The notes below the pieces were generated by a model. That model did not search any database. It was not told where the DNA came from and was given only the letters and a program-made list of their open reading frames with translations. DNA of 64,000 nucleotides from Micromonospora nigra (GTDB lineage Bacteria > Actinomycetota > Actinomycetes > Mycobacteriales > Micromonosporaceae), in the NCBI RefSeq assembly GCF_900091585.1, contig NZ_FMHT01000003.1, positions 3,773,501 through 3,837,500 of the forward strand, read 5' to 3'. Positions 24,099 to 32,039 of this stretch are shown here, piece by piece (the stretch's first letter is position 1; the number at the start of each line of letters is the position of its first letter). The translations under genes and the position numbers were made by a program.

Positions 24099-24989
24099 TC
24101 AGGAGCAGACGAACACGGAGTTCTGCTTGCTGAGTTCGAAATAGCCCACTTCGGCGATGCGTGCCTTGACCTTCGCCTCGACCTCGGCGTAGAGCTGGTC
24201 GAACATCGAGTCCGGGTAGTCGTCCGCGGCCATCGCCCGGGCGCCGCAGAACCTGTGTCCGGTCGCGTAGAACGTCATGTAGGGCTCGGCTGACTCGAAC
24301 CGCAGCGCATCGACGTACGGGCGCTCTTCGACCGTGCCGAACTGCCGGGACAGGATCTCCTGCGCGTTGTCGAGCACCATCTTGCCCCGTCGGGTGCGGG
24401 GCAGGCGTGCGATGAACTCGGCCGGGAATCCGACCGTCTCCATGGCGTCGAAGTGCATCTGGTACATCTCCGGCATCGAATGCCGGGCTTCGATCGTCAC
24501 GATGGCGTGGCCGCCGGGCTTCACCAGTCGGGCGATCTCGCCGCACACCAGGTCGGGGTCCTCGATGTAGTGGAAGATGAAGTTGGCCATGACGCGGTCG
24601 AACGTTCCGTCCGGGTACCGCGACAGGTCCTCGGCCCGGCCCTCGACGAACTCCAGCGGGGCCCAGGAGATGGTGACGTTGCGCTGCGCCAGCTCCAGCA
24701 TCGCGGGGGAGATGTCCACCGCCACGGCACGACCGCCGTAGCGCAGCCGGCTTGCCACGTCCCGGAGGATGAAGCCGTTGCCGCAGCCCAGGTCGAGCAC
24801 GGCCTCCCGGCCGGTGAGGTCGAGGCAGTCGAGGATGTGGTCGACCATCGTGGCGCGGTTCTGCCGGTACACGTTGTGGGTCATCTGTTGCGTGTAGAGG
24901 GCCGTGTTGCTGCCGAAATGCACGCGGATGTAGTCGAGCCCGAAGTCAAAGAGCTGTGTCGGAGTCGAATGTGCATTATCGACGTTCAT
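24099..24989 (-). CDS. Class I SAM-dependent methyltransferase
   Basis: The 296-residue protein has motif I VLDLGCGNGFILRDVASRL, motif II RAVAVDISPAMLELAQRN and post-motifs FDRVMANFIFHYIEDPDLV, as in Methyltransf_11/25 enzymes. It acts on a small molecule more likely than on DNA or protein. It is the first gene of the minus-strand operon, about 70 bases after a good sigma-70-type promoter. The operon partners (kinase, deaminases) suggest the methyl group goes onto a nucleoside-derived or related compound. The N-terminal 60 residues and the C-terminal 90 are family-specific and give no further hint. Confidence 0.85.
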   Translation of the reverse strand: MNVDNAHSTPTQLFDFGLDYIRVHFGSNTALYTQQMTHNVYRQNRATMVDHILDCLDLTGREAVLDLGCGNGFILRDVASRLRYGGRAVAVDISPAMLELAQRNVTISWAPLEFVEGRAEDLSRYPDGTFDRVMANFIFHYIEDPDLVCGEIARLVKPGGHAIVTIEARHSMPEMYQMHFDAMETVGFPAEFIARLPRTRRGKMVLDNAQEILSRQFGTVEERPYVDALRFESAEPYMTFYATGHRFCGARAMAADDYPDSMFDQLYAEVEAKVKARIAEVGYFELSKQNSVFVCS

Positions 24990-25065
24990 GGATCCTCGCT
25001 TCGTGTCGGGTCTGCGTGACGCGGAGGCCGCGTCAATTCCATCCGCGCATGCTATTGACGGAGGT

Positions 25066-25095
25066 ATTACAGAACCACAAGACGGTTCGAGTCAA
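25066..25095 (-). promoter_or_regulatory. Promoter of the nucleotide-handling operon
   Basis: On the minus strand TTGACT (25095-25090) and TGTAAT (25071-25066) are spaced by 18 bases, a good sigma-70-like match about 75-100 bases before the methyltransferase ATG. Confidence 0.55.
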
Positions 25096-25145
25096 GGGCG
25101 CAACCGGCTGCCGTTGATCGTGCCGTCTTTGTGAATCCCCGCGAG

Positions 25146-25167
25146 CCGGCCAGCTCCGCCTGGCCGG
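25146..25167. repeat. Hairpin in the divergent region
   Basis: CCGGCCAG and CTGGCCGG form a perfect 8-bp stem with loop CTCCGC between the two divergent promoters. It may act as a transcription barrier between the arms; no T tract is present. Confidence 0.4.
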
Positions 25168-25382
25168 TGGGGGCAAAGTGACCGAGACGCTAGCACCCGC
25201 CAACCCACCTCGGTACCCCCTATTGGTAGCCGACAATACTACTGGTCGGTAGGTCGGCCAGGTGTTTTAGGGGTGCGGGGTGACCGAGGTGGGGTCGCGG
25301 GCCGCCAGTGCCGGCGTAGGGTGCCTCTGTCGCGGCGTTTATGCAGGTCGCACAGGGACGGTGATCGGATGCGGCTGTCTGA

Positions 25383-25411
25383 TTGACCGGCAGGGGGTAC
25401 GAAAGTATGAA
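25383..25411 (+). promoter_or_regulatory. Promoter of the ABC transporter and biosynthetic operon
   Basis: TTGACC and TATGAA are spaced by 17 bases, a near-ideal sigma-70 promoter. It leaves a leader of about 200 bases before the ABC ATPase gene. Confidence 0.6.
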
Positions 25412-25463
25412 CGAAGGGCTCGACGGAGCCGTGCTAGAGTCCCCGACTACCCCGGGTGGCGTG

Positions 25464-25555
25464 TTGCCCAATCGCAATGGCGTTGGGAACGCGACGTGAT
25501 TCGGGATTGAGTGGGCGGGTTTCCGTGACGACGGGTCGACGCATACGACGGAAAC
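25464..25555 (+). promoter_or_regulatory. Leader region with two inverted repeats
   Basis: GTTGCCCAA pairs with TTGGGAAC (25464-25492, 11-base spacer, one base missing in the right arm). Further on, GTTTCCGT (25519-25526) pairs perfectly with ACGGAAAC (25548-25555). The leader has no convincing small gene. The repeats could be a regulator site and an attenuating hairpin. Confidence 0.4.
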
Positions 25556-25615
25556 GTTCTGTCGTCGCTTCGCGCAGCCCTGTCGGGCCGAACTGGGACG
25601 GAGGTGGGGAGAACT

Positions 25616-26533
25616 GTGCTCAGAATCGACAGCCTCTCGGTCACCTACGCCGACCGCACCGCTCTGCGGGACGTTTCGCTGACCATCGACCCCGGTCAGG
25701 TGCTGGGTCTGCTCGGCCCGAACGGGGCCGGCAAGACCACCCTGATGAACGCCGTGGTGGGGGCGGTGCGACCCAGTGCCGGTACGGTCACGGTCGATGG
25801 ACTGGACGTGGCCCGACACCCGAGGCGGGCCCGCGGTCGCATCGGCTACGCCGAGCAGGAGATGGCGGTCTTCCCCACCCTCACCGCCCGCGAGAACGTC
25901 AGTGACTGGGCGGCGATCTGCGGAGTCGGCCGGCGTCAGCGGGCCGAGGCCGTGGCCACCACCCTCAGCGCGCTCCTGCTCGACGAGGTGGCCGACCAGC
26001 CGGTCCGGACGCTGTCCGGTGGTCAGCGCCGCCGGGTGCACTGCGCGATGGCGACCGTGGCGCGACCACCCCTGCTGCTGCTCGACGAACCCACCGTCGG
26101 CGTGGATCCGGCCACCCGTCGGGCCGTGCTCGGCCATGTGCGCGACCTCGCCGCCGCCGGCACCGCCATCTGCTACTCCACGCACTATCTGCCCGAGGTC
26201 GAGGCGCTCGACGCCGATATCGTGCTGCTTGCCCGGGGCGCCATCGTGACCCGGGGGGCGGTCGCCGAACTCATCGACCGGTACGGCAGCACGGTCATCG
26301 ACCTGCGGCTGCTCTCCGACGACGGTGGGATCCGTGCGGTGTCCCGGCAGGTGACCGGGGCGGAGGCACTCCCCTCCGTCCTCCAGGAACTCGGTTCCGA
26401 CCTCGACCACCTCGTCGGCGTCGAGGTGCGGCGGTCCACCCTGGACGAGGTCTTCGACCGCGTCGTCGCCACCGCCGCACCGGCGGACGGACCGCCCGGC
26501 GAACCCGCAGAGGTGCCCGCCGATGCGTCGTGA
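25616..26533 (+). CDS. ABC transporter ATP-binding protein
   Basis: The 305-residue protein has Walker A GLLGPNGAGKTTLMNAV (about 38-48), Q-loop region YAEQEMAVFPTLTARENV, signature VRTLSGGQRRRVHCAMATVA, Walker B LLLLDEPTVGVDPATRRAVL and switch His CYSTHYLPE. It is the DrrA/NodI type of exporter ATPase. The GTG at 25616 has GGGGAG upstream. The permease gene begins 11 bases before its stop, so the two form one exporter. Position at the head of the biosynthetic operon suggests self-protection by export of the product, or import/export of an intermediate. Confidence 0.93.
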   Translation: MLRIDSLSVTYADRTALRDVSLTIDPGQVLGLLGPNGAGKTTLMNAVVGAVRPSAGTVTVDGLDVARHPRRARGRIGYAEQEMAVFPTLTARENVSDWAAICGVGRRQRAEAVATTLSALLLDEVADQPVRTLSGGQRRRVHCAMATVARPPLLLLDEPTVGVDPATRRAVLGHVRDLAAAGTAICYSTHYLPEVEALDADIVLLARGAIVTRGAVAELIDRYGSTVIDLRLLSDDGGIRAVSRQVTGAEALPSVLQELGSDLDHLVGVEVRRSTLDEVFDRVVATAAPADGPPGEPAEVPADAS

Positions 26534-27314
26534 CCTCGCCACCGCCGGCCTGCTCGTCGCCCACGAATGGCGGCTTCAGCGCCGGGACCTCGTTCCGCAG
26601 CTCATCCTCACCGTGATGCCCCTGGTGCTCATGGCGTTCCTGCTGCCCACCTACCGGGACGCGATGACGCTGGCCGGTTCGGCCCCCGGCCCCGGCCCCA
26701 TCACCGGTGCGGAACAGGCGGTGCCCGGCCTGGCGGTGATGTTCTCGATGTTCCTCGTCGCGCACGTCGGGATGGTGTTCTTCCGGGACCACGGCTGGAA
26801 CACCTGGAACCGGCTGCGGGCCACGGCGGTCGGTGTTCCGGTGCTGGTGCTCAGCAAGGCCGCCGTGCCGCTCGGCCTGCTGGTCGCCCAGTTCGCCATT
26901 CTCCTCACCGCCGGCCGGGTCCTCTTCGGCCTGCGGATGCGTGGTTCGCTCGTCGCCCTGGCCCTGGTCGTCGGCATCTTCGCCGCCTGCCTGGTCGCAC
27001 TCGGTGTGCTCGGGTTCGCCGCCTGCCGGACGGTGGTGCAGATGACCTCTGCCGCGAACGTGCTGGCGCTGGTGATGGCCGGCCTGGGCGGCGCACTCGT
27101 GCCGCGGGACCTGCTGCCTGCGTGGGCCGCCCCGTTCGCTCCGGCCACCCCGTCGTACTGGGCGGTCCGTGGGCTCCAGGAGGTCATCTCCGGAGGGGCC
27201 GGCGTCGCAGGGGTGGCCACCGAACTGGCCGTCCTGGCAGCCTTCGCCACCGTCTTCGCGCTCCTCGCCCTCGTCATGCTCAAACCGGACCAGCGGAAGG
27301 TGTCGTGGTCATGA
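26523..27314 (+). CDS. ABC-2 type transporter permease
   Basis: The 263-residue membrane protein has six hydrophobic segments: LILTVMPLVLMAFLL, VPGLAVMFSMFLVAHVGMVF, VPVLVLSKAAVPLGLLVAQF, LALVVGIFAACLVALGVLGF, SAANVLALVMAGLGGALVP and ELAVLAAFATVFALLALVML. This is the ABC-2 exporter topology, with the usual polar loop before the last helix (FAPATPSYWAVRGLQEV). It overlaps the ATPase gene by 11 bases and the next gene by ATGA. It should act with the ATPase as a dimer in the cytoplasmic membrane. Confidence 0.9.
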   Translation: MRRDLATAGLLVAHEWRLQRRDLVPQLILTVMPLVLMAFLLPTYRDAMTLAGSAPGPGPITGAEQAVPGLAVMFSMFLVAHVGMVFFRDHGWNTWNRLRATAVGVPVLVLSKAAVPLGLLVAQFAILLTAGRVLFGLRMRGSLVALALVVGIFAACLVALGVLGFAACRTVVQMTSAANVLALVMAGLGGALVPRDLLPAWAAPFAPATPSYWAVRGLQEVISGGAGVAGVATELAVLAAFATVFALLALVMLKPDQRKVSWS

Positions 27315-28276
27315 CCGGTCAGGTCAGCGTCGAGCAGGCGCTCGGCGTCGTCGGGCTCACCCTCTCCGAGGTCGTCACGTTGGGCGGGACCGTGCTGACC
27401 GCCGGCCCGGCGTACCTGGTGGGATCGCTGGCCGGCGGGCTCGGCAACCAAGGCAGTGACGTGGACATCCACCTCCTGGTGCCCGGCATCGACAAGCCCA
27501 GCCCGGCGTTCCTGTTCTTCGCCGGCCAGACTCCGATCGACATCGAGCACTACCCGGAGAGCATGCCGGCCGCCATGGTCGCCGGTGCGCTGGCGTACCC
27601 GGCCCGGAAGCTGCCGATCGGGCCGGTCAGTCTCGCCCCGGCGCCCGGCCGGCGGACCCGCCGCACCGCCTCCCGATGGCTCAACGCGCTGCCGTTGGAG
27701 CCGGACCAGGGCCCGATCTTCGACCGGACAGGTGCCGAGGCGGTCCGCGCGGTCCTGGTCCGCGCCTCGCTCGACCAGGTGCTCCAGCTCTGGGCCATGG
27801 CCCGGCTGGCCACGCAGGTCGACGCCGAGGCCGCCGGCTACCTGTGGGGCAGGACCGGCCGGGAGGTGCTTGAGCTGCGCTGCCGGGCCCGGGGTGACGT
27901 GCTCACCAGCGAGAAGTGGCTACCGGACCGGGCCGCCCGGCTCGGGTTCGGCCCCGCGTTCAGCCGGTCCCACTACACCTGCGGCAGCGAAGCCGACCTG
28001 CGGGAACTCGTCGCCGACGCCGGTCTGGCCGACTGGGACCCGTGGCGGCTCACCGCCGGGCGGACCGAGCCGCAGCGGCGCCGGATCCGCCTGGGGCGGA
28101 CGGACTACGCGTTGACCCGCCACGGCCGGCTGATCGCCGACGCGTTGACGGCCGAGACGAGCGTGGCCGACCTCGCCGCGCGGGTGCCGGCGCAGCGGCT
28201 CCTGCACGCCATCCGCAACGGCGAACTCGCGCTCGAGGTTTCCGGTGACGCACTGGGAGAGGTGCTCCATGACTGA
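27311..28276 (+). CDS. Polymerase-beta-fold nucleotidyltransferase domain protein
   Basis: The 321-residue protein has near its N-terminus YLVGSLAGGLGNQGSDVDIH (about 36-55), the G-S...S-D-x-D motif of small nucleotidyltransferases, and a possible third acid in PIDIEHYPE. The remaining 240 residues are helical and unlike known antibiotic adenylyltransferases. It may transfer a nucleotide to a small molecule or protein, or may bind one. The ATG overlaps the permease stop by ATGA. Its tail overlaps the next gene by eight bases. In a cluster whose other arm handles nucleotides, an NMP-transfer step is a reasonable but unproved idea. Confidence 0.75.
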   Translation: MTGQVSVEQALGVVGLTLSEVVTLGGTVLTAGPAYLVGSLAGGLGNQGSDVDIHLLVPGIDKPSPAFLFFAGQTPIDIEHYPESMPAAMVAGALAYPARKLPIGPVSLAPAPGRRTRRTASRWLNALPLEPDQGPIFDRTGAEAVRAVLVRASLDQVLQLWAMARLATQVDAEAAGYLWGRTGREVLELRCRARGDVLTSEKWLPDRAARLGFGPAFSRSHYTCGSEADLRELVADAGLADWDPWRLTAGRTEPQRRRIRLGRTDYALTRHGRLIADALTAETSVADLAARVPAQRLLHAIRNGELALEVSGDALGEVLHD

Positions 28277-28772
28277 CGCCCGTGCCGGAGGCACCGACCT
28301 CACCTGGCTGATCACCCACGGCGCCGGGATGGCCTGGCAGTACGCCATGGCGGTCCAGACCGCGCTGACCGACATCGACGCGGCGTTGGCCGCCGAGAAC
28401 CACCCGGCCTGCGTGGAGTCCTGCGCGGTGGCGCTGCGGGCGATCACCTACTGCGAGCAGGTCGGGGCCGGATACCTGGGGCGACCCACGCACGTCGAGC
28501 ACCACGTGCACCTTGCCCTCACCGACTCACCGGCCGCGCGGGCGCTGCGGCGTCTCCCGCCGCCTGCCGGGGCGACCCGGGCAGAGGCGGAGGCGGCCCG
28601 TCAGGTCGTCCGCGAACAGGACGAACGGCTGCGAGCGTCGTTGCCGGTGGACATCCCGGTGCTCCGGACCGCGTCGGGGTTCTTCCCGACGGTGGGAATC
28701 GCGGGAGCGCTGGAGAAGCTGCGTACCGAGCACGGCCTGGGCCCGATGGACTGGGACCAGTGGGGGATCTAG
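28269..28772 (+). CDS. Hypothetical helical protein of the biosynthetic operon
   Basis: The 167-residue protein is mainly helical: LTWLITHGAGMAWQYAMAVQ then TALTDIDAALAAENHPACVE, later EAEAARQVVREQDERLRASL and AGALEKLRTEHGLGPMDWDQ. No family or catalytic motif is recognised. The ATG at 28269 has GGGAGAGG upstream and lies inside the end of the nucleotidyltransferase gene. An upstream GTG reading is weaker. The two proteins may work together, as a helical lid or partner. Base composition is the same as in its neighbours. Confidence 0.65.
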   Translation: MTDARAGGTDLTWLITHGAGMAWQYAMAVQTALTDIDAALAAENHPACVESCAVALRAITYCEQVGAGYLGRPTHVEHHVHLALTDSPAARALRRLPPPAGATRAEAEAARQVVREQDERLRASLPVDIPVLRTASGFFPTVGIAGALEKLRTEHGLGPMDWDQWGI

Positions 28773-28791
28773 CACCGACGACGGAGGACAC

Positions 28792-29250
28792 ATGCCGACA
28801 GTGACGACGAGCCACACCAGTGACGCGGATCCCGGCGAGGTGTGGAGCGCACTGCTCGACAGCGAGTCGTACGCGAGCTACATGGCCGAGGTACGCGCGA
28901 TCAGCATCGTCGAGTGGACGGGCGACCGGCGGGTGAGCCGGTGGTCGGTGCTGCTCAAGGGCTCCGAACTGGAGTGGGAGGAAGAGGAGTTCATCGACCA
29001 CGAACGCCGCCGGATCGAGTTCCGTCAGATCGACGGTGACCTTGCCTACTTCACCGGGCACTGGCAGGTCAGCACCGACGAGCGGGGCACCACCGCCGAA
29101 CTGCACGTGGAGTTCGACATCGGCATCCCGATGATGAGCGAGATGCTGAATCCGGTGGCGGCCCGGGCGCTGGAGGACAACTCCCGGGCCATCCTGGAAC
29201 ACCTCGGGGACCGGGCCCGCGCCGGCACCGGCACCCAGGGGCAGCCGTGA
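28792..29250 (+). CDS. SRPBCC (polyketide cyclase/START-like) protein
   Basis: The 152-residue protein has the helix-grip pattern: TVTTSHTSDADPGEVWSALL, then antiparallel strands (SRWSVLLKGSELEWEEEE, RIEFRQIDGDLAYFTGHWQV, TAELHVEFDIGIP) and the long C-terminal helix (ALEDNSRAILEHLGDR). SRPBCC proteins in such operons cyclise or dehydrate chains bound to an ACP, or bind hydrophobic intermediates. The ATG has GGAGG at proper distance. Its stop overlaps the aminotransferase start by GTGA. An aromatase role cannot be claimed because no minimal type II PKS is present. Confidence 0.8.
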   Translation: MPTVTTSHTSDADPGEVWSALLDSESYASYMAEVRAISIVEWTGDRRVSRWSVLLKGSELEWEEEEFIDHERRRIEFRQIDGDLAYFTGHWQVSTDERGTTAELHVEFDIGIPMMSEMLNPVAARALEDNSRAILEHLGDRARAGTGTQGQP

Positions 29251-30551
29251 GCGACCCGCGTACCGGCGACGCCTCGCCGGAGCGGCTCGCCCGGGAGACC
29301 TTCCGCCGGTTGCGGACGCACATGTCGCCCGCCATGGCGCTGGCCGGCCGCTTCGCCGGCCGGGGCGCGGTGGAGGTGGCCGGCGAGGGCTGTGTCGTGC
29401 GGCTCTCCGACGGCAGGCGGGCGCTGGACTTCGGGTCGTACGCCGTCACCCTTCTCGGCCACCGCAACCCGGCGGTGGTGGCGGCGGTGACCGAGCAGTT
29501 GACCACCATGCCGGTCTCCACCAGGGCACTGGGGAACCCGGTCGCCGCCGTCGCCGCCGAGGAGGTGGTGCGCTACCTCGGCGGGGTCCTGCCCCGGGTC
29601 TACTTCGGCACCAACGGTGCGGACGCGGTGGAGGTCGCCGTCAAGCTGGCCCGGCTGGCCACCGGCCGGCAGACGGTGCTGGCCGTGCGCGGCGGGTACC
29701 ACGGCAAGACCATGGGGGCGCTGGCCCTGACCTGGCATCCGAGGTTCCGGGCCGGACTGGAGCCACTGCTCGGCGGGGCCGCCCACGCCGACCCGGCCGA
29801 CCCCGACGCGGTACGCCGGATCGCCGCCGCGGGAGACCTGGCCGCCGTGATCTTCGAGCCGGTGCAGGGCGAGAACGGTGTGGTGCCGCTCGATCCCGCC
29901 GTGCTGGCACAGTGGACGACCGACGCGCACGCGGCCGGAGCCATGGTGATCTCCGACGAGATCCAGGTCGGTCTGCGCCGGGGCGGGGTCCGTTCGATCG
30001 CCCTCGACCTCAATCTGCACGTGGACGCGGTGCTGCTCGGCAAGCCGCTCGGCGGCGGCGTGGTGCCGGTCTCGGCGGCCGTCTGCGCCGAACGCCTCTA
30101 CCGGCCGCTGATCGAGGACGCCTTCCGGCACAGCGCGACCTTCGGCGCGCAGCCGCTGGGCATGGCGGCCGTGCCCGCGGCGCTGCGGACGATCGAGGCG
30201 TACGCCGACGACGGCGCCCGGATCTGCGCCGCGCTGGCCGACGGGCTGGCCGGGCTGCGCACCCGCCACCCCGACGTGGTGACCGAGGTGCGCGGCCGGG
30301 GCCTCATCTGGGGCGTGGACTTCGCCACCGCGGAACACGCCGGTGAGGTCGCGTTCGGGTTGATCGAGCGGGGCCTGCTCGTTTCGCACTGCCTGAGCCG
30401 TCCCGAGACGCTGCGGCTGCTGCCCCCGATCATCACCACCGACGCCGAACTGGCGCAGGCCCTCGACGCCCTCGACGGCGCGGTCGGTCACGCCCGCGAG
30501 GCCGTGCTCACCGCCCGACCGGTCGCCGCCGACGCCGGGGTGACGTCGTGA
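29247..30551 (+). CDS. Class III pyridoxal-phosphate aminotransferase
   Basis: The 434-residue protein shows the class III fold: GYHGKTMGALALTWHPRF, then IFEPVQGENGVVPL, VISDEIQVGLRRGG (PLP Asp) and the Schiff-base lysine K266 in LLGKPLGGGVVPVSAAV. It is closest in character to ornithine or omega-amino aminotransferases. It could put an amino group on an aldehyde or take one off an omega-amine. The GTG overlaps the SRPBCC stop and its stop overlaps the acyl-CoA dehydrogenase start (both GTGA). The presence of a thioester-reductase-like enzyme four genes later would supply an aldehyde substrate. Confidence 0.9.
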   Translation: MSDPRTGDASPERLARETFRRLRTHMSPAMALAGRFAGRGAVEVAGEGCVVRLSDGRRALDFGSYAVTLLGHRNPAVVAAVTEQLTTMPVSTRALGNPVAAVAAEEVVRYLGGVLPRVYFGTNGADAVEVAVKLARLATGRQTVLAVRGGYHGKTMGALALTWHPRFRAGLEPLLGGAAHADPADPDAVRRIAAAGDLAAVIFEPVQGENGVVPLDPAVLAQWTTDAHAAGAMVISDEIQVGLRRGGVRSIALDLNLHVDAVLLGKPLGGGVVPVSAAVCAERLYRPLIEDAFRHSATFGAQPLGMAAVPAALRTIEAYADDGARICAALADGLAGLRTRHPDVVTEVRGRGLIWGVDFATAEHAGEVAFGLIERGLLVSHCLSRPETLRLLPPIITTDAELAQALDALDGAVGHAREAVLTARPVAADAGVTS

Positions 30552-31801
30552 GTGAGCTTCTCGACCAGGCCGACGACGGGTGGCCGGACGTCTCCGCCGA
30601 CCTGCCGGCCGACGCGCTCGCCCAGATCGCCGCCGGGGCCGAGGAGGCCGACCGGACGGGCCGGCCCGCGCCCGGTTCGCTGGACCTGCTCCGGTCCCTG
30701 AACTGGCCGGGCCTGGCGGTGCCGGAGAAGTTCCTGGGCGGCGGGGCGGACCTGCTGCGCTGTTGTGCGCTGCAACGGGCCCTCGGGGCGGCCGACCCCG
30801 GCCTGGCGGTCGCCGTGAACATGCACCTGTTCTCGGTCGGCCTGATGGTCGAGCACTGGCGTCGCCGTGGCGACACCTCGTGGCTGCTGATGGAGGCGAT
30901 CGCCACCCAGAACCGCCTTCTCGCCTCGGCCTTCGCCGAGCCGAACCTCGGCGGCTCCACCACCCGTTCGACGATGCGCGCCGCAGAGGTGGAGGGCGGC
31001 TGGCGGGTCTCCGGCCGCAAGCGGCCGTGCTCACTCGCCGGCGAGGCGGACCTGATCTGTCTCCAGGTGCAGACCGCGACCGTGCCCTCCCAGGTGCTCG
31101 TCGCGCTCCTGCCCACCACCGCACCGGGCCTGTCGGTGGTGCGGGACTGGGACGCGCTGGGCATGCGCGGCTCGGCCTCGGACACCCTGGTCCTCGACGA
31201 GTGCTTCATCCCGAAGGAACTGGTCTTCTACCAGGCCCGCGCGGGCTCCGAGGAGGACGACGTCTTCGCCGCCGGGGTGATCTGGTTCGCGTTGACCGCC
31301 ACCTCCTGCTACCTCGGGCTGGCCCGCAGCGCCCTGCGGCACGCCGGCGGGTTGCTGCACCGGCTGCGGATCGCCCACCTCGGGCAGAGCCGCGCCGAAC
31401 TTCCCAGCTACCAGGCGACCCTGGGAGACCCGGTGGCCGACCTGCTGACCCTGGAGGCGGCCTGCGCCGACGTGGCCCGCCGGATGGACGCCGGGGCGGC
31501 CCCGGAACGGCTGGTGGCCACCGCGCTCGCGGTCAAACAGCAGGCGGTCCGGGTCGTTCCCGCGCTGGTGGGCGCCCTCGCCGAAGCCTGCGGTGGTGCC
31601 TCGTACGCCCGGTCGCTGCCGCTGGAACGACTGTGGCGGGACGCGCAGGCCATCCGCTTCCACCCACCGACGCCGGCCGCCACCCGGCAGTACCTGGCCC
31701 GTACGGCGCTCGGCATCCCCTCCTCCCTGGACCTCGACGAGGCGGCGCCGGGCCTGCTGGCGCGGGACGACGAGAAAGGCAGCGATCATGCAGCGAGCTG
31801 A
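30548..31801 (+). CDS. Acyl-CoA dehydrogenase family flavoenzyme
   Basis: The 417-residue protein has the three-part acyl-CoA dehydrogenase plan: an N-terminal helical domain (LRSLNWPGLAVPEKFLGGGA), a beta domain (LLASAFAEPNLGGSTTRSTM, SVVRDWDALGMRGSASDTLV) and a C-terminal helical bundle ending in LARTALGIPSSLDLDEAAPG. It may desaturate an acyl-ACP chain or act as an oxygenase-like variant. The catalytic Glu could not be placed with certainty. The GTG overlaps the aminotransferase stop; the ACP gene starts 14 bases before its end, so the ACP is a likely carrier of the substrate. Confidence 0.85.
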   Translation: MSELLDQADDGWPDVSADLPADALAQIAAGAEEADRTGRPAPGSLDLLRSLNWPGLAVPEKFLGGGADLLRCCALQRALGAADPGLAVAVNMHLFSVGLMVEHWRRRGDTSWLLMEAIATQNRLLASAFAEPNLGGSTTRSTMRAAEVEGGWRVSGRKRPCSLAGEADLICLQVQTATVPSQVLVALLPTTAPGLSVVRDWDALGMRGSASDTLVLDECFIPKELVFYQARAGSEEDDVFAAGVIWFALTATSCYLGLARSALRHAGGLLHRLRIAHLGQSRAELPSYQATLGDPVADLLTLEAACADVARRMDAGAAPERLVATALAVKQQAVRVVPALVGALAEACGGASYARSLPLERLWRDAQAIRFHPPTPAATRQYLARTALGIPSSLDLDEAAPGLLARDDEKGSDHAAS

Positions 31802-32039
31802 GCTGGCGGAGGTCGTCCGCGAACGGGTCGCCGGTGTGCTGGGTGTGCCGGTCGAGGAGATCGACGAGACCACCGACCTGCGTCAGACGTACGACGTGGA
31901 CAGCCTGGAGTTGATGGAGATCGGCGCCCGGCTGGAGAACTCCCTGGACACCCGGTTGGCCGCCGAGGACCTGCTGGGGATGGAGAACGTCGGGAACGCC
32001 ATCGACCTGCTGCACGAACGCCTTCGGGAGCGGCCGTGA
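31788..32039 (+). CDS. Acyl carrier protein
   Basis: The 83-residue acidic protein has the phosphopantetheine site YDVDSLELMEIGARLENSLD with S39. The fold is the four-helix ACP (AELAEVVRERVAGVLGVPVE, then VGNAIDLLHERL). It carries the growing or modified chain for the neighbouring ketosynthase, dehydrogenase and reductase. The ATG has GAAAGG upstream and lies inside the dehydrogenase gene; the stop overlaps the ketosynthase start by GTGA. No dedicated phosphopantetheinyl transferase is seen in the cluster. Confidence 0.92.
   Translation: MQRAELAEVVRERVAGVLGVPVEEIDETTDLRQTYDVDSLELMEIGARLENSLDTRLAAEDLLGMENVGNAIDLLHERLRERP

Noticed and set aside
25033..25236. 67-residue minus frame in the divergent region
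   Set aside because: It runs over the methyltransferase promoter and has no protein-like pattern.
25280..25510. Cys-containing 76-residue frame as a possible RiPP precursor
   Set aside because: It spans the strong promoter at 25383-25411, lacks a ribosome site, and no RiPP-modifying enzyme is present.
25220..26542. A long minus frame over the ABC ATPase gene
   Set aside because: It opposes clear Walker A, signature and Walker B motifs on the plus strand.
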